Positions 33,412 to 45,050 are shown, counted from the stretch's first letter. The stretch is DNA of 64,000 nt from Spodoptera frugiperda (GCF_023101765.2 NC_064231.1:4230501-4294500); one strand, 5' to 3'. The notes: generated from the letters alone by a model not told the origin. Numbers and translations: made by a program.

Positions 33412-34190
33412 TTGGATTTCTCGTTTGGGATTTACCGATCTATGTAGCTGGTCCAATGAAATTGACATGTTTATTTTTGGATTTAAAGACTTAAAATTGA
33501 AATGGATTTAAGTTATGGTAGGTGAATATTATGTTGTAATATTTCGTGTTATTTTCTGTTCGGTAATCTATGTTTATGATATTTGGTTTGTGTTAATCAT
33601 GCTTCTTACTAAATTGTGGTATTGGATTTGAATGTAAATAAAATGTTATATCTATCTTAGAGTTATGTAGACTATCTGGTGGTCTAGGTGTAACTGGATC
33701 TATATAAATTGAATCAGTATTTTGAGTCCAATTAGATTTTAGTTAATAATATTTAATATCAATCAAGTATTGTACTCCAATTTAAGTATAATATTATATT
33801 CAAAATACATGAGGTAAAATTTTAGCCTTAGGTATTACAAAAGTGGCATAGACAGCAAAAATCACCTTAAAAACAGATTTGCGCATTAAATCCCTTATTT
33901 AAAATACCGTAAAACCCCAGCAATTCCTTGGCCCAAAACCAAACATAATTAAACGAAAAAGTTCATTAAATAGCGAAAAGCAAACGAAACGAAAAGAAAA
34001 TATAAGCGAGCGATGCAAAAGAAGAAATGCGTGCGGATATCTGAGCAGATAAGCGGAATGGAAATCTGAGATATATTGAGTGTTAAGAAATGGAGGTGGT
34101 ATTGCTCAGTGAGAGATAAAGTACAATTCTAATGAATTAGGAGTGTATTAAAAATATACCAAGTAAAATAATTAGGATTACAGGGCCTTA
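33412..34190. other. AT-rich stretch, nothing recognised
   Basis: No coding signal or recognised repeat. Confidence 0.4.
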
Positions 34191-34306
34191 GTACGAGTTT
34201 ACTTTCTTTTTAACGAAATTAAAATGATTGGTTGGTTCATTGCAGCTGGCCAATCACATCGTCGAATTCGGTCTCGAAAAAAAATCTCGTACTATGCCAT
34301 CTACTG
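34191..34306. mobile_element. MITE family M, copy 2
   Basis: Left end CAGGGCCTTAGTACGAGTTT. The right end, reverse-complemented, reads CAGTAGATGGCATAGTACGA. The centre has GATTGGTTGGTTCATTGCAG and CTGGCCAATCACATCG, a pair of partly complementary CCAAT/ATTGG words like those in copies 1 and 3. Shorter and more decayed than the others. Confidence 0.7.
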
Positions 34307-36194
34307 TCCTAATAAAAAGTAAAACCATATGATAGCGAATATTTAAAAGATCTAAAGAGTCACTATTACTCTTCTTATTTCTCTTTTCAATTTGCGTGTT
34401 GGGAGTCAAACCAAGGATTTACTCTTTCTTAGACAATCACTCTTGAATCACTCACATATAAAAAGGATACATGGATAAATTAAAAACAAATGGCGGAGAA
34501 GAGAATGATACAATATGACACGATTAAGTGTAAATCTCAGTCCATTCCCCTTTCGACGTTGAAAGAAAAAAATATTCATAGTTATTTCGGTACCAAAAGG
34601 CATGTTCCAGACACCTCTCGAAATTTGAACGTTCAAACCACTCGGAGCACCTACAGAAAATGTTCCTTCCAAAAATATTTCATGTTCCACGTTTCTTAGG
34701 CGCCGCAGGGGAGCGAAACTATAGACGCCTCGCCGACTTATTTTAAATTTTTCTTACCAAATAACTACCTACTCTTTATATACAGATCTCCGATTTCCAA
34801 TGGGATGTTTACGTTGCCGTGTTTTCCAACTCAAGTCGTTTTCAGAATGATCGGTGAAGCTTCGAGTCGGTAAATAAATGAAGCTTTTGCATTCATTTTC
34901 TGCGGGAATAAAGTTAAATATTATGTAATTGGCTGGTGTAGTGGTCACTTTGTAAATGTTTGATATATTTTATGAGTCACTTCGATATTTCAATACTTTG
35001 TATCTTAATCTATGTTTATGAATGATGATTTCTTTTAATCTGGTCATGGTGCACTGTGTTCATGTATGTTTAATTCTTGCAAATCTGTAATCATTACTGT
35101 TGTCAGTTTTGTTCTTACAAAATAACGAGATGTCAAAGTCAAAGTCAAAGCATTTATTTAGCTAGCCTTATAACAACCCCAATTATCCTTTTATCAACAA
35201 GATTACAATCTTAAAAGCAAACAGTGCAAGACAAAAAACCAATTCAGCCAGCAACCTCTATATCCTGAATTTCAGTGTCGCAATGGCCTAATTTCTATTC
35301 AAAGTCTGGACTGGCTCGTCCGACGTGACACGAATCGCGCGCGCAATTGCCCTTTATTGTGTTACAGCTGGTTTGAACTGGTTCAGGCCGGATCGGGGCG
35401 GCGCGAACTGGATCGGCCCAGTTACACGAGTGAAATGCGGTTTAGTGCGGATTTACTGTTTGTTAGAGCTGCAAAAATTGGGGACTAGAGTTTTTTAAAG
35501 GTAAATGTTTATTTTTTTGGTTAGTTGAAAGTTGAAAGCTAGTACGGTTGGTTGGTTGATTTTAGAGGTTTATTTTTATGTAAAAAATAAACTGCGCTGT
35601 ACTCGTATATGCATGCACCAGGAAATTCAGTTGTACTACTGACGAAAAAAAAGAGTTTTTAACTCACATATTTTTTCCTGTCGACTCACTTTATTTTTAG
35701 TATGTGTTGGAATTGTGACTATTTAAAATAAATTGTTAAATATAAACCTGCACTAAACAGCTAGTAAATAGGGATAATAATTTCTCTATATCTAGGTACT
35801 TTAAAATAAAAGCATATTCACGTCACATTTAAAAGGTTTCCCCTTTTCAATTTAGTACAAGTACTCATAACAATACCCACACATTAATAAAATTAAAGTT
35901 TCTGCGCAGAAACCTAAAGACCCCAGGAACATCTTATAAAATAGTCTTTATATCTCAAAGGAGCGTCTGCAACCCGGTAATTAATCTTTCAAGTCTCACG
36001 TCTTTAGTCTAAGACTGATGCTTGCTGGGAGCGGGGAGCGAGTCCGAAGAATGTTCTGGATTTAAGTACCTCTTGATTGATGGCAACCTTGGGTAGATAC
36101 TGTGATGTGGAAGGACTAAGGAGCTTAGGAATTTTGTTTAATGATTTTTTTTTTGGAGACGGATCACCTAGTGGTGTGTTCTGCGCTGCCGAAA
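34307..36194. other. non-coding stretch with a GC-richer patch
   Basis: Mirrored open frames at 34448-34699 on both strands look like chance. TCAAAG is repeated three times at 35132-35149 (decayed end of repeat W). The patch at 35290-35450 is rich in CG dinucleotides (CGCGCGCGCAATTG, GGATCGGGGCGGCGCGAACT) and is unlike the rest of the window. It could be a promoter or exon of an unseen gene, but no frame supports it. Confidence 0.4.
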
Positions 36195-36305
36195 AGTAAA
36201 AGTAAAAGTGAGCTTCTTGCTCGTTCTTCTTCATGGGAATCCAACCTTTGGAACAAGTAAAAAGGTTCATTAGAGGACTGACTGACAGATAGATATTTTT
36301 CATAT
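36195..36305 (-). repeat. dispersed repeat W, inverse copy
   Basis: GAGCTTCTTGCTCGTTCTTC, TTCATGGGAATCCAACCTTT, GGAACAAGTAAAAAGGTTCA, GAGGACTGACTGACAGATAG. Same block order as the other inverse copies. Confidence 0.7.
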
Positions 36306-36589
36306 TATTGTATTTGCTTTGATTTTCAAAAGTTCTTTCCTGGTATATTTCTTTTTAGAGAGCAGTTAGAATCAGAAATTAAAAGTAATATTCTGAATTA
36401 ACAAAATTGCGTTTCAGAGAATTGTAGTAGCACAAAGTATTGAGCAAAAGGAGTTCGATTTCAAAATGGAGTTTAGTTATTCAGTACTCCGAATCTGAAA
36501 TTACTTATTGGAAATATTGGAATAGAAAAGTTACAATTATCTGGAATTCTAGCTAGCATTAGGTTTACCCTGGTGGAAAATTGGAAAAT

Positions 36590-36685
36590 GAGTTGTTCTC
36601 GTACACTTTGGAATGAGCACCTAGCTTCACTCACAGACAGATTGACGGACAATTCAATTAGACATTTGAAATGTTTGTACAAAAC
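36590..36685 (-). repeat. dispersed repeat W, inverse copy
   Basis: GTTGTTCTCGTACACTTTGG, AATGAGCACCTAGCTTCACT, CACAGACAGATTGACGGACA, ATTCAATTAGACATTTGAAA. Close to 50035-50205. Confidence 0.75.
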
Positions 36686-36703
36686 AAATAAACAAATATA
36701 TAA

Positions 36704-36801
36704 TAGTCTGTCAGTCAGTACGTGAATGAAGCTTGGTGCTCGTTCCAAAGTGTGGCTTTGAATGGAGAAGAATGAGCAAGAAACTTCAGTCGGTACTCTT
36801 T
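36704..36801 (+). repeat. dispersed repeat W, direct copy beside an inverse one
   Basis: AATAGTCTGTCAGTCAGTAC, GAATGAAGCTTGGTGCTCGT, TCCAAAGTGTGGCTTTGAAT and GGAGAAGAATGAGCAAGAAA. Together with 36590-36685 it forms a head-to-head inverted pair about 20 bp apart. The 108-codon open frame at 36733-37059 begins inside it and is not supported as a gene. Confidence 0.7.
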
Positions 36802-37265
36802 AAAAAAATACATGTTTACAATATTTTACCTCTGATATTTTTTTCCAATCAACGTTACAATGCGCAACACAAATGGTGCAAACCAACACTTAAACCGCTA
36901 TTCTCGTCAAAAAAGGTGCACCTTTACCCTGTAACTATACGTTACAGTGAGACTCAAAGTTCGCGATACGAATATAATGAGTTTCACATCGCGAATGAGT
37001 TTCTAAATTACTTCTACCAGCGTACTGGGTTAACAATGGAAATTAGACATTTCGTATAAAGATGATATTTCATTGGAGAAACTTTAGAAACCTGATTGTG
37101 AACTTTATTCATATAATGTTTCGCGTACATTTATCAATATTGTTACGAATGTATTATTACTCAAAGAAGTACGCAGAGAAGTTGGTACTTAGACTATTAA
37201 GTTATCATTTTGTTATCTAATGATGGGATACGGGTTGTTGATGGTGTAACGTATAGTTTTTTATG

Positions 37266-37553
37266 GTATAAACCGATAAATGAGGTGACGAATCACCTGA
37301 TGGTAAGCAAACGCCGCCGCCCATGGACACCCGAAACACCAGAGGCGTTACAAGTGCGTTGCCGGCCTTTGGGGGTTAGGAATTTAAGGGTTGTTGGGGA
37401 ATCAGGGATTGGGAAGGGGGTAATTGGGCCTCCGGTAACCTCACTCATACAACGAAACAGCGCAAGCGTTATTTCACGTTGGTTTTCTGTGAGGCCGTGG
37501 TATCACTCCGGTCGAGCTGGTTCATTCGTGCTGAAGCATGGCTCTTCCACACT
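37266..37553 (+). repeat. dispersed repeat L, long copy 2
   Basis: ACGAATCACCTGATGGTAAG, CATGGACACCCGAAACACCA, TTACAAGTGCGTTGCCGGCC, GGGCCTCCGGTAACCTCACT, TGTGAGGCCGTGGTATCACT. Collinear with 15715-16022 over nearly 290 bp. The 123-codon open frame at 37210-37581 is a shadow of it. Confidence 0.85.
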
Positions 37554-37960
37554 TAAAGTAATGATGAGTGATGAAATATAAGACAAGTCTAGTATATTTT
37601 CATAGAAAGAAAATCGTCCAATGACAAATGGTTGTCTAATTAAGCATTTTAAACTCAAACAAGACATCGCAATCAAGATTCAGGAGTTCATTGTTCAGCC
37701 AGCTTAAAGCGCTTTAAGTCGCTTTTTGCGAAACACGTCTTTTTTCACAATTCCTTTTGTTTCTATACATTTAATTTAATCTCATTGTTAGGACAGCTGG
37801 TCTCTTGGGACAATGAGAGATGTCACTTCTCAGCTTGCTTAGTACCTACGTAGAAAAATAGCCTTAAATGCCGTTAAGAAGTTTGTTCTAAACTTGGTTG
37901 TAGGGACTTATAATTTGTTAAATTTTTTAGAGATTATTTTTCTATGAGAGGAATCTGAAT
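37554..37960. other. non-coding stretch, nothing recognised
   Basis: No coding signal or recognised repeat. Confidence 0.4.
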
Positions 37961-38103
37961 TTTCTCCTGTGTCATGGGTGCGTTTACAAACATAAAATTT
38001 CACATATTATTATACGAAACAACAATTTGTGGATCACACAGAGAATCAAATCCGCTACACGTTGCACTACAGCCAGTTGCTCATCTACCGCGCAAACCGC
38101 GGA
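37961..38103 (-). repeat. tRNA-derived SINE T, copy 1
   Basis: TCCTGTGTCATGGGTGCGTT, ACAATTTGTGGATCACACAG, then GAATCAAATCCGCTACACGT and the decayed tRNA-like head CAGTTGCTCATCTACCGCGC. Collinear with 43575-43740 and 55401-55571 but with a deleted middle. Confidence 0.75.
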
Positions 38104-38139
38104 GTTAAAAAGTGATTTAGCAATTAGCAACAAAACCCT

Positions 38140-38180
38140 TTTATGTAGAGAAGGCCCAAAGTCCAACAACGGGATATTAT
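38140..38180 (-). repeat. Jockey-like LINE 3'-end scrap J, inverse
   Basis: GAGAAGGCCCAAAGTCCAAC then AACGGGATATTATGGACTG. The reverse matches the CAGCAGTGGGA/GGCCTT part of fragment J at 17174. Confidence 0.4.
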
Positions 38181-39262
38181 GGACTGTCGCCTTAATTGAA
38201 AAAAAGTCTTCCTGTCAAGACCTAAAAGGAACATTGTGCTCAATAATTATTCCCTTTATGCATTTCGCATTAACATGATAATGTAGCGCCGCCCCTTATT
38301 GTGAATCATACTAATGCAGAGTATCATAACACAGTTGCTAGTGATGTGTCGCGTCCCGGGATTGGATAGTCCCGTATTTTCGATAATTTACGGATTTTGG
38401 TAACAATAATTTCATACTTCTTATTCTATGTAGTCCAAATGTTTTTTAACAATCGTTTTACCAATAAAAGTCACAGTTATTTATTTCTAGTGTCAATTAG
38501 AAACAATCGAGATAATAAAGGTCGATATTATTCTCACAACCAATGACATGGCGGACCGCGATCGAGTTCACTTCAATCTCACGAATTAAAAGTTACATAT
38601 TAGCCTGCTTTAGCTGCTTTCTTCATCTTCATTTTGGAATTAAACAAAGGCACACACATTAAAATAACTTTGTAACGAGATTTTAAACTAGGTCGTAGGA
38701 CACAGACACGTGATTCTAGTTGAGTTTATTTCTTTTCCATAAGTAAACATTGCACGTATTGCTTGGCTATCGATTCTTTCTGTTACTGAGTCGCAATTTT
38801 ATTAGCTTTCCTCATTTTAATTGTGAGAATTGTTGTTTCGTATTTACTTTTGTGAAATTCAATACGTATATATTTTTACGTATCCATTTTATTTGTTTTT
38901 CTATTTGGTATTTTAAAGTATTTTTCGTGGTATCGCAATCATTTCGGAAATTGAAAACCCACTTTATTTAGTTTAAAGTAATTATGTAAAAATATCAATG
39001 AAACATCAAAAAATATAAACGTAGAATCCCAGAATTTCAATCAACATTGTGACATCACTATTTGCACTGAATCAAGACAGGAACTTTATAGTCTGTGGGT
39101 GTTATTTACACTCTGGTATGACCAGTTAAATGAAGCTGTAGAGGTTGATGTATGACAAACTTTCCTTTGTGTATGAGAACTGTATGACAGTAACAAAAAG
39201 TATGAATTGTATGATTGTAATTGAAAATGATTAGACATTTATATAAATTACAGCGTATTCCT
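38181..39262. other. non-coding stretch, nothing recognised
   Basis: Open frames in the region are short and AT-driven. Confidence 0.4.
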
Positions 39263-39345
39263 TGTTGTGACTCCTCTGGTGTTGTGGGTGCCCATGGGCA
39301 GCGCTGATCGCTTACTATCAGATGACATGTCTGTCTGCTTTGCAC
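39263..39345 (-). repeat. dispersed repeat L fragment (inverse)
   Basis: GTGACTCCTCTGGTGTTGTG, GGTGCCCATGGGCAGCGCTG, ATCGCTTACTATCAGATGAC. Reverse of the repeat L head. Confidence 0.7.
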
Positions 39346-41479
39346 CCTCAGGTGCTTTAGATGTATACAAATCTTTCCTCTTTATAATATTATCAAAGAT
39401 AGTACTATCTCAAAGCTGGTTTCTAGCTCTCATCTTTATCTCAAAGGTCTGCACAAAGTTATTTTTGCCGACTCAGTGATTTATGTTAAGGTACGCCAAA
39501 CCACTTTATAACTAAAGTAATCTAATTTAATCTGATCTTAGGAACTTTTAATAGTACAGTAAACGCAAACGGAGTTATCATACTAACTACATTAAAATCT
39601 CATTTTAGTTTAATCTGAAATCGACACAGAAAATCTTTACCGTAATGTGTATTTACACATATAGGCATTACACGGTATGGGGAAACCTATTAAGACTTAA
39701 TTTAAACCACATATTTGTTATCATCTTGGCTTGGCTTGGCTCTATACGAAAAATGAGCGAAATAGGCCTAGTAGTTATGCCAAATTATAACAGCTGCGCC
39801 TCATATTCGTAACATTCCTAGATAACCTACAACATTACAGCTCATCTGTGGTCAAGAAATATGAAGCTGTTTATACAGAATTTAATACTTGATTAATTTC
39901 ATTATTTATTTTGTTTGAAAAATTCATTTTAAATTTTCTGTTTCCGTTGAAATATTTAGTTGTATTACCTACTTGTAGTTTCATTTAAATCATATGAGTG
40001 ATCTCCATACTGTACATATCCCTTGCTTGACTACGCTATATAGAGAAAATCCAGCCATTTTTATCCAACTGAAAACGTCGAACACACAATCAATGTATGC
40101 GCATCGATATCAACTGAAAATGTTACTACAAACTCCTGAAAACTGAAAAAACAAGCGTCCGCAGCGACGTCATCGAACTGACGACCCGATACAGTCAACT
40201 GTGACTTTTTATTTTTTGTTCCCGATCACAAGTTTAAATTACTATTGCAAACTAGTGACGTTCTATGCAATTTTAATAGCTAGCAACAACATCGATACAT
40301 TTACTGAGCAACACAACAAAACACCATATCGACAACCCTATTTGGTAGAACAACATACATTGCCGTTTTTGTTCGATGGCTTTTCAATTATATCTGTACG
40401 TAACCAGCAATGGATTTGGTGCAAGCGAAGTGGTGGCTTCAAAAATAGGGCTGTGGTACGTATTTCAGTATATTTGTTTTACGCAGTTCATTCAATCAAT
40501 CGCCCCAGTGAATGCTGATTGGTAAATAAGGTGCCGTTTTCCATTTTTTTTACAATCCCATCCGTATCACACAGCTTAACAATTTGTCAACAGAACCAGA
40601 TATTTTTGTGCTTAAAAATATTTTTAATATTTTGAGGTAATGAGTGTTGAAGTTGTTGTAGAACAGGGGATTATATGATTTTGAATTCTGATTGAGTAAT
40701 TATACAGTTGGGATTGGTTTGCATGGGTTCTAAACACAAGAGACAGCAACCCCAATTTCCAAAAGTCGTAGTATGGGGCAATGACCCTATGGAAATGGAA
40801 ATTAGTAGTATCAGTATAGAGCCATTGCCCTATACTGCAACTTATGGTAATTGGACATCATTCTAAGAACATTTCTAGACTATATCTTGTTTTTACAAAT
40901 ATGGCGATCGAATCTGGTCCAGACGCTTCATATTCAATTTAATAGATCCTTCAACAAAATTCACATGCACATAGACCGACCTAAAACCTATATTCTCAGC
41001 TCCAAAAACAGAAAATTTTTTCAAAAATAAATAAGAAAACTTCGTCAAGGCTTTAATACCTAAAATATAACCCGAATAAGGTAACACGCTATCAAAATGT
41101 ATGCCCTCATACAATCTACAAAGACCTTTGATCGTTTGATGTTCAAACCGAGTGATTTTCAATTTACATCATATTCTTGCCTCGTGCTGAGACACTATTA
41201 CACGACTCGATCATCGAACGCGATATACTTGGTGTTTTGACTTGATATTCTTATCTTTAGATCAAATCAGATGATGTTATTTTTGCATTATTTTGATAAG
41301 GTAACTAATTTAAATCATTTATAGCAAAAAACGAACATTAGTTCCCTTTTAATTTTGTGTAACTATAGATATTTTGTAAAGTCAGTGATTACAAATACTA
41401 AATTTTTTTATGACATAAAACTTTAAAAGTCTAAAATAAAATAAAAACCTTCAAGAAAAGAACGTATTCCTTTTTAAAA
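39346..41479. other. long non-coding stretch
   Basis: No supported gene. Frames of 105 codons at 40201-40518 (+) and 89 codons at 40893-41162 (-) have balanced compositions but no family resemblance and no splice support. ATTACGGTAAAG and similar words at about 39630-39680 show no pattern. Confidence 0.4.
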
Positions 41480-41572
41480 GACCGGTAACGCACCTGTGAC
41501 TCCTCTGGTGTTGCGGGTGTCTATGGGTGACGCTGATCGCTCACCATCAGGTGACTCGTCTGCTCGTTTGCC
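41480..41572 (-). repeat. dispersed repeat L fragment (inverse)
   Basis: AAAAGACCGGTAACGCACCT, GTGACTCCTCTGGTGTTGCG, GGTGTCTATGGGTGACGCTG, ATCGCTCACCATCAGGTGAC and TCGTCTGCTCGTTTGCC. Ends at the family's usual TTGCC boundary. Confidence 0.75.
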
Positions 41573-42167
41573 ACCTATTCCATAAAAAATGATAGACAAA
41601 ATCATGTAACAATTTATATATTGCAAAAGTATCTATGCTGATTGATAATAATAATATGATCTTTTTTAAAGACATTACATTTTCTTCCCTGAACTGTAAC
41701 TTGCAAATCTGTAAGATACTTATTGATTGAAACCATACACCATGCCATTTTCACCCTACCTTTTGTATAGATTTCAGCATCTACAATTCAAACCGCATCG
41801 CAACCTCTTTCGAGTGTCAAATTCCCGTAGTAGGTGCCCGCGTGTCTCAGTGACGCAGAGAGAGATTCCCTCACGAATAAATAACTTGAATATTTTCAAT
41901 AAAAGCCGGGAGGCGAGACTAGTGATCGACGGCGTTGGGACTGATATTAATTCTTTACTATACAATGCATTCTTTTGTGTTTGTCTGCAAGTTTTCCAGT
42001 GCGTCGTGTACAATGGGTTGGTGAAAGGATTTTTGGGAGACGATTTGTATTGTATCTTGGTTTAGGTGTTTTATATGTGTTCTTATTGTGATGTAGATAG
42101 GTACTGTCTGAAGGTAGCTAGGGTCGTATAGCCAAAAATCTATATTATCATTGTCATGGTAATATAG
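41573..42167. other. non-coding stretch, nothing recognised
   Basis: Opposed open frames (112 and 79 codons) overlap on the two strands at 41727-42065. Neither resembles a known family. Confidence 0.4.
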
Positions 42168-42326
42168 CAGTCTGAGAGCTTAGTACGAGTTTGTTTAACG
42201 TTCAACAAGGTCGAAAAGAGAGCGCATTCGTCGCTCTTATTGGTTTGTTCATTCACGCCGGTCAATCAAAATGCGCTCTCATGTCGTTTTCTCTCAACGT
42301 AAAACAAACTCGCAATAAGCGTACTG
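42168..42326. mobile_element. MITE family M, copy 3
   Basis: Ends: CAGTCTGAGAGCTTAGTACG on the left. The right end, reverse-complemented, reads CAGTACGCTTATTGCGAGTT. Both are followed by a TTTGTTTAACGTT-type stretch. The centre has GAAAAGAGAGCGCATT and AATGCGCTCTCATGTCG, a long inner inverted match. The best-preserved of the three copies. Confidence 0.8.
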
Positions 42327-43126
42327 GACTCTGTAATGTTTTTATCTACATTTACATCATCGTCATATTTATATCAGTTAGAAGACATCCACTGTTGACC
42401 GTAGACCACCCCCATGTCTTCCAGATCAACCGAATTAACTTTTTTTAAAAGATATAAATTATTGGTTTTAGGAATTCAAACGTCACGGAGTCAATATTAT
42501 AGCTGAAGTGCCCTTTTATTATCAAAATCACTGACACCTTACCTCACACACACAAACAACACGCACAGTCTTACGCCACAAAGTACCTACACAAATGTTA
42601 TCTCCCAAACTATTTAGGAAACAGTCCCCTTTCAATTTCACACGACTTCACGCCTCAATGCCGTAGCAACTAAGGCAGAGATGTTCACAAGTGTTGAATG
42701 GCATTTGGGGAAGTTTCTGGTACGGCCGCGTAACTTTACGACGGCTAAACTAGTCGAGTAGTCAGGATAGTTCGTATTGTGTTTGCTTGAAATGGTTTGA
42801 TGTATTCCGTGGTTTCTGTGTACCGAAATATGGAATGGGGAATAGTATTGTAAATTTTGAAGATGGTTTATAGAGTAAGTATAGATTATGCGTAAAATTA
42901 CGAAATATGGAACTTTCGTGGGAATAGTATTAATTATAGTTTGTTAATAGTTTAGACTCGACTAGCTTAATGCTAGAGGCTCATACATTACTATAGTTTT
43001 AATATTGTTGTTTCGAATATGAGCCTTGTGCTATGAATAAGTGTACTATAGGTAAATTCTATATTTTTTATAATAACTATTATGAGACATACTAAATTAA
43101 TTATAAATCACCACTTACGTATTCAT
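42327..43126. other. non-coding stretch, nothing recognised
   Basis: GACTCGACTAGCTTAATGCTAGAGGCTC at 42956 echoes the CTAGTTTCAAGC part of repeat X, perhaps a scrap of it. No coding signal. Confidence 0.35.
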
Positions 43127-43260
43127 TATTATTAGAGAAAAGCTCTACTAGTTTCGAGTAACAGAGGGACTTATCAACATAAGCAGCGTGCGCAGACGCG
43201 GTGACGTCAGTAGGCTGCGCGACGTCGCAGTCAATAATACGCGAGTAAACCGTGATTTTT
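43127..43260 (+). repeat. dispersed repeat Y, longer copy with CRE palindrome
   Basis: Shares both ends with 8691-8745 (AGAGAAAAGCTCTACTAGTT; TAAACCGTGATTTTTAG) and adds a middle part, GTGCGCAGACGCGGTGACGT followed by CAGTAGGCTGCGCGACGTCG, which holds an exact TGACGTCA at 43202-43209. Confidence 0.6.
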
Positions 43261-43324
43261 AGTTACTTTAAATACTACGTATAATATACTATAGATATTA
43301 GCAACGTTTTTATATTTAGTTTGT

Positions 43325-43376
43325 CATGGGACCGAAGCTCCTTGTTAAATGTAAAATATGAGGCTTCGGTCCCATG
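43325..43376. repeat. long perfect-stem hairpin
   Basis: CATGGGACCGAAGC (43325-43338) and GCTTCGGTCCCATG (43363-43376) are exact inverse complements with a 24-base AT-rich loop. A third half-copy, GGGTCCCATG, follows at 43385. It could be a foldback scrap or a small RNA hairpin. No evidence of transcription. Confidence 0.8.
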
Positions 43377-43574
43377 GGTACAGGGTCCCATGTGTCTGCT
43401 ATACATATTGAGATCTAAATTCTGTCTGTACAGTACATTGTATTTGCATTTGTGCTAATCCGAGGGCTGGGTTTGGATAATTTATTTGTTACCGACAAAA
43501 TCCATAGAAGAGTAGCAACACCCGTTATAATTATTTTTCTTTTTTAAAATAAAACATTGCCCCGCACTAGACTA

Positions 43575-43740
43575 TCCTGTTTCGTGGGTGCATTTACAAA
43601 CATACATTTTCACATACACATGACACCCAGACCCGAAAGAACAATTTGTGGTTTACACAAAGAGTTGTTCTATGCGGGAATCGAACACACTACACAATGC
43701 GCGGCAGCCGGTCGCCTAGCCATCGCACCAACCGTGCAGT
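43575..43740 (-). repeat. tRNA-derived SINE T, copy 2
   Basis: On the minus strand it begins with a tRNA-like head (decayed A-box region GGCTAGGCGACCGG and a B-box region TGTTCGATTCCC) and runs into CTTTGTGTAAACCACAAATT, TCTGGGTGTCATGTGTATGT and CACCCACGAAACAGGA. The open frame at 43557-43868 is a shadow. Confidence 0.8.
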
Positions 43741-44929
43741 GCAAATTAATGAATGACGTATATAGCTTAAATAAGAAGAAACAATTTAATCGGAAACTTA
43801 AAGCCCAACATTACATTACAACGTTTATCAACAACTGCCAGCAACGAAACTACAATGAAAACAACTAACAACGATCAGAAGCAGTTATTTGGATGTGAAC
43901 ACAACATTAATCCGATATTAAGTTGGCGGTTAGTTCGACAAACTCAATAACGGGTGCATTGCGCGGTGACAAATCATGGAAGCTTGAGTAACTCCCACGG
44001 AGCCAGCAATGGTGGGCGAAGTTTTGGTGAATGCAAATGCGTCGCAACTTTGTGGTGATTAAGAGACATGCTGAGGGCGTTACGGATGATATTGTGTTGA
44101 GACTGTTGTGCGGGAAGTTTGTGTGTGATATTGTGTAACAAGAATGTGATAAAACACGGTATTTTTATGTTCTTATGCATTCCTACAAGTTGATTGTAAG
44201 TTTCGTGTATTAAATTCACCGAGGGAAGTGGAAATTATCGTTTTCTTTTCTACTCCTCTAATAGTACTCTACTCCTCTTCTGATTTATTTCGTTACAGGT
44301 TCCAAGACAGTCATTCATATTTTGGGTATGCGTCGGACTTCTGTGCTCTGGTGTTTTCATGATCGTATCTATTGTAGATCTTGGCTTACAGAAATGGCAG
44401 TTGTTTTGGGAGGTTGTGACGAGCTTGTCCCGTCAAAAGAGAAAAGCTTCGTGTAGTCAACTTCGGCACATATGGGTAGCGCATGCTTCTTTTGAATATG
44501 GATCCCTATCGTATAACCCTTATCCAGTATCATAATAAACAATCAAAATGACTCACCAACTGAATGTTGACTACTTGAATATTAAAATCTGGAAAAATAA
44601 AGTACTTGACAGGCAGTCAAAAAGTGTAATAAAAACATTCCGCCATGGTTCACAAACTCAAACTTGATATTAGAGTTGTATTATAACAGATCAAATACAA
44701 TACCTGTTATTTCTGTTACTATTCCCTAAAAGTCGGAGTTTTGAATAATACATATTATAACGCATAACTCTATAGTGTTGAGTCGTTTTCTATATGTGTG
44801 TGTGTAATTTTAGTGCAGTAATATGTCTAAACTATATGTTAGTATATCTATTACTTCCAGCAACTGAAAATTACTTAACAGGTAGTCATTTGAACTGTGA
44901 TTTACCCGGGAATAAAATTTTTATTAGTG
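43741..44929. other. non-coding stretch, nothing recognised
   Basis: No coding signal. A TGTGTGTGTG run at 44794-44803 is the only simple repeat. Confidence 0.4.
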
Positions 44930-45050
44930 TTATACCTGTTACTTGTAGCACGTTCAACTCCAATTTTGTATCTATGCTATACCTGTTACTTATAACGAGA
45001 TCACAACTGTTATTTTGTATCTATGCAATACCTGTTGGTTATAACAGTGA
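44930..45050 (+). repeat. degenerate tandem repeat, period about 49 bp
   Basis: TATACCTGTTACTTGTAG at 44931, TATACCTGTTACTTATAAC at 44978 and AATACCTGTTGGTTATAAC at about 45027, with TTTTGTATCTATGC preceding the last two. About two and a half units. A related TACCTGTTATTTCTGTTAC at 44701 may be an older outlying unit. Confidence 0.6.

Noticed and set aside
34710..34745. Second hammerhead core (GGAGCGAAAC at 34721)
   Set aside because: No CTGANGA on the 5' side and no matching stem II, so the shared word is coincidental.
37210..37581. 123-codon open frame, plus strand
   Set aside because: Lies almost wholly within repeat L, which recurs at 15715-16022.
40893..41162. 89-codon minus frame with balanced composition
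   Set aside because: No family resemblance. Length within chance expectation.
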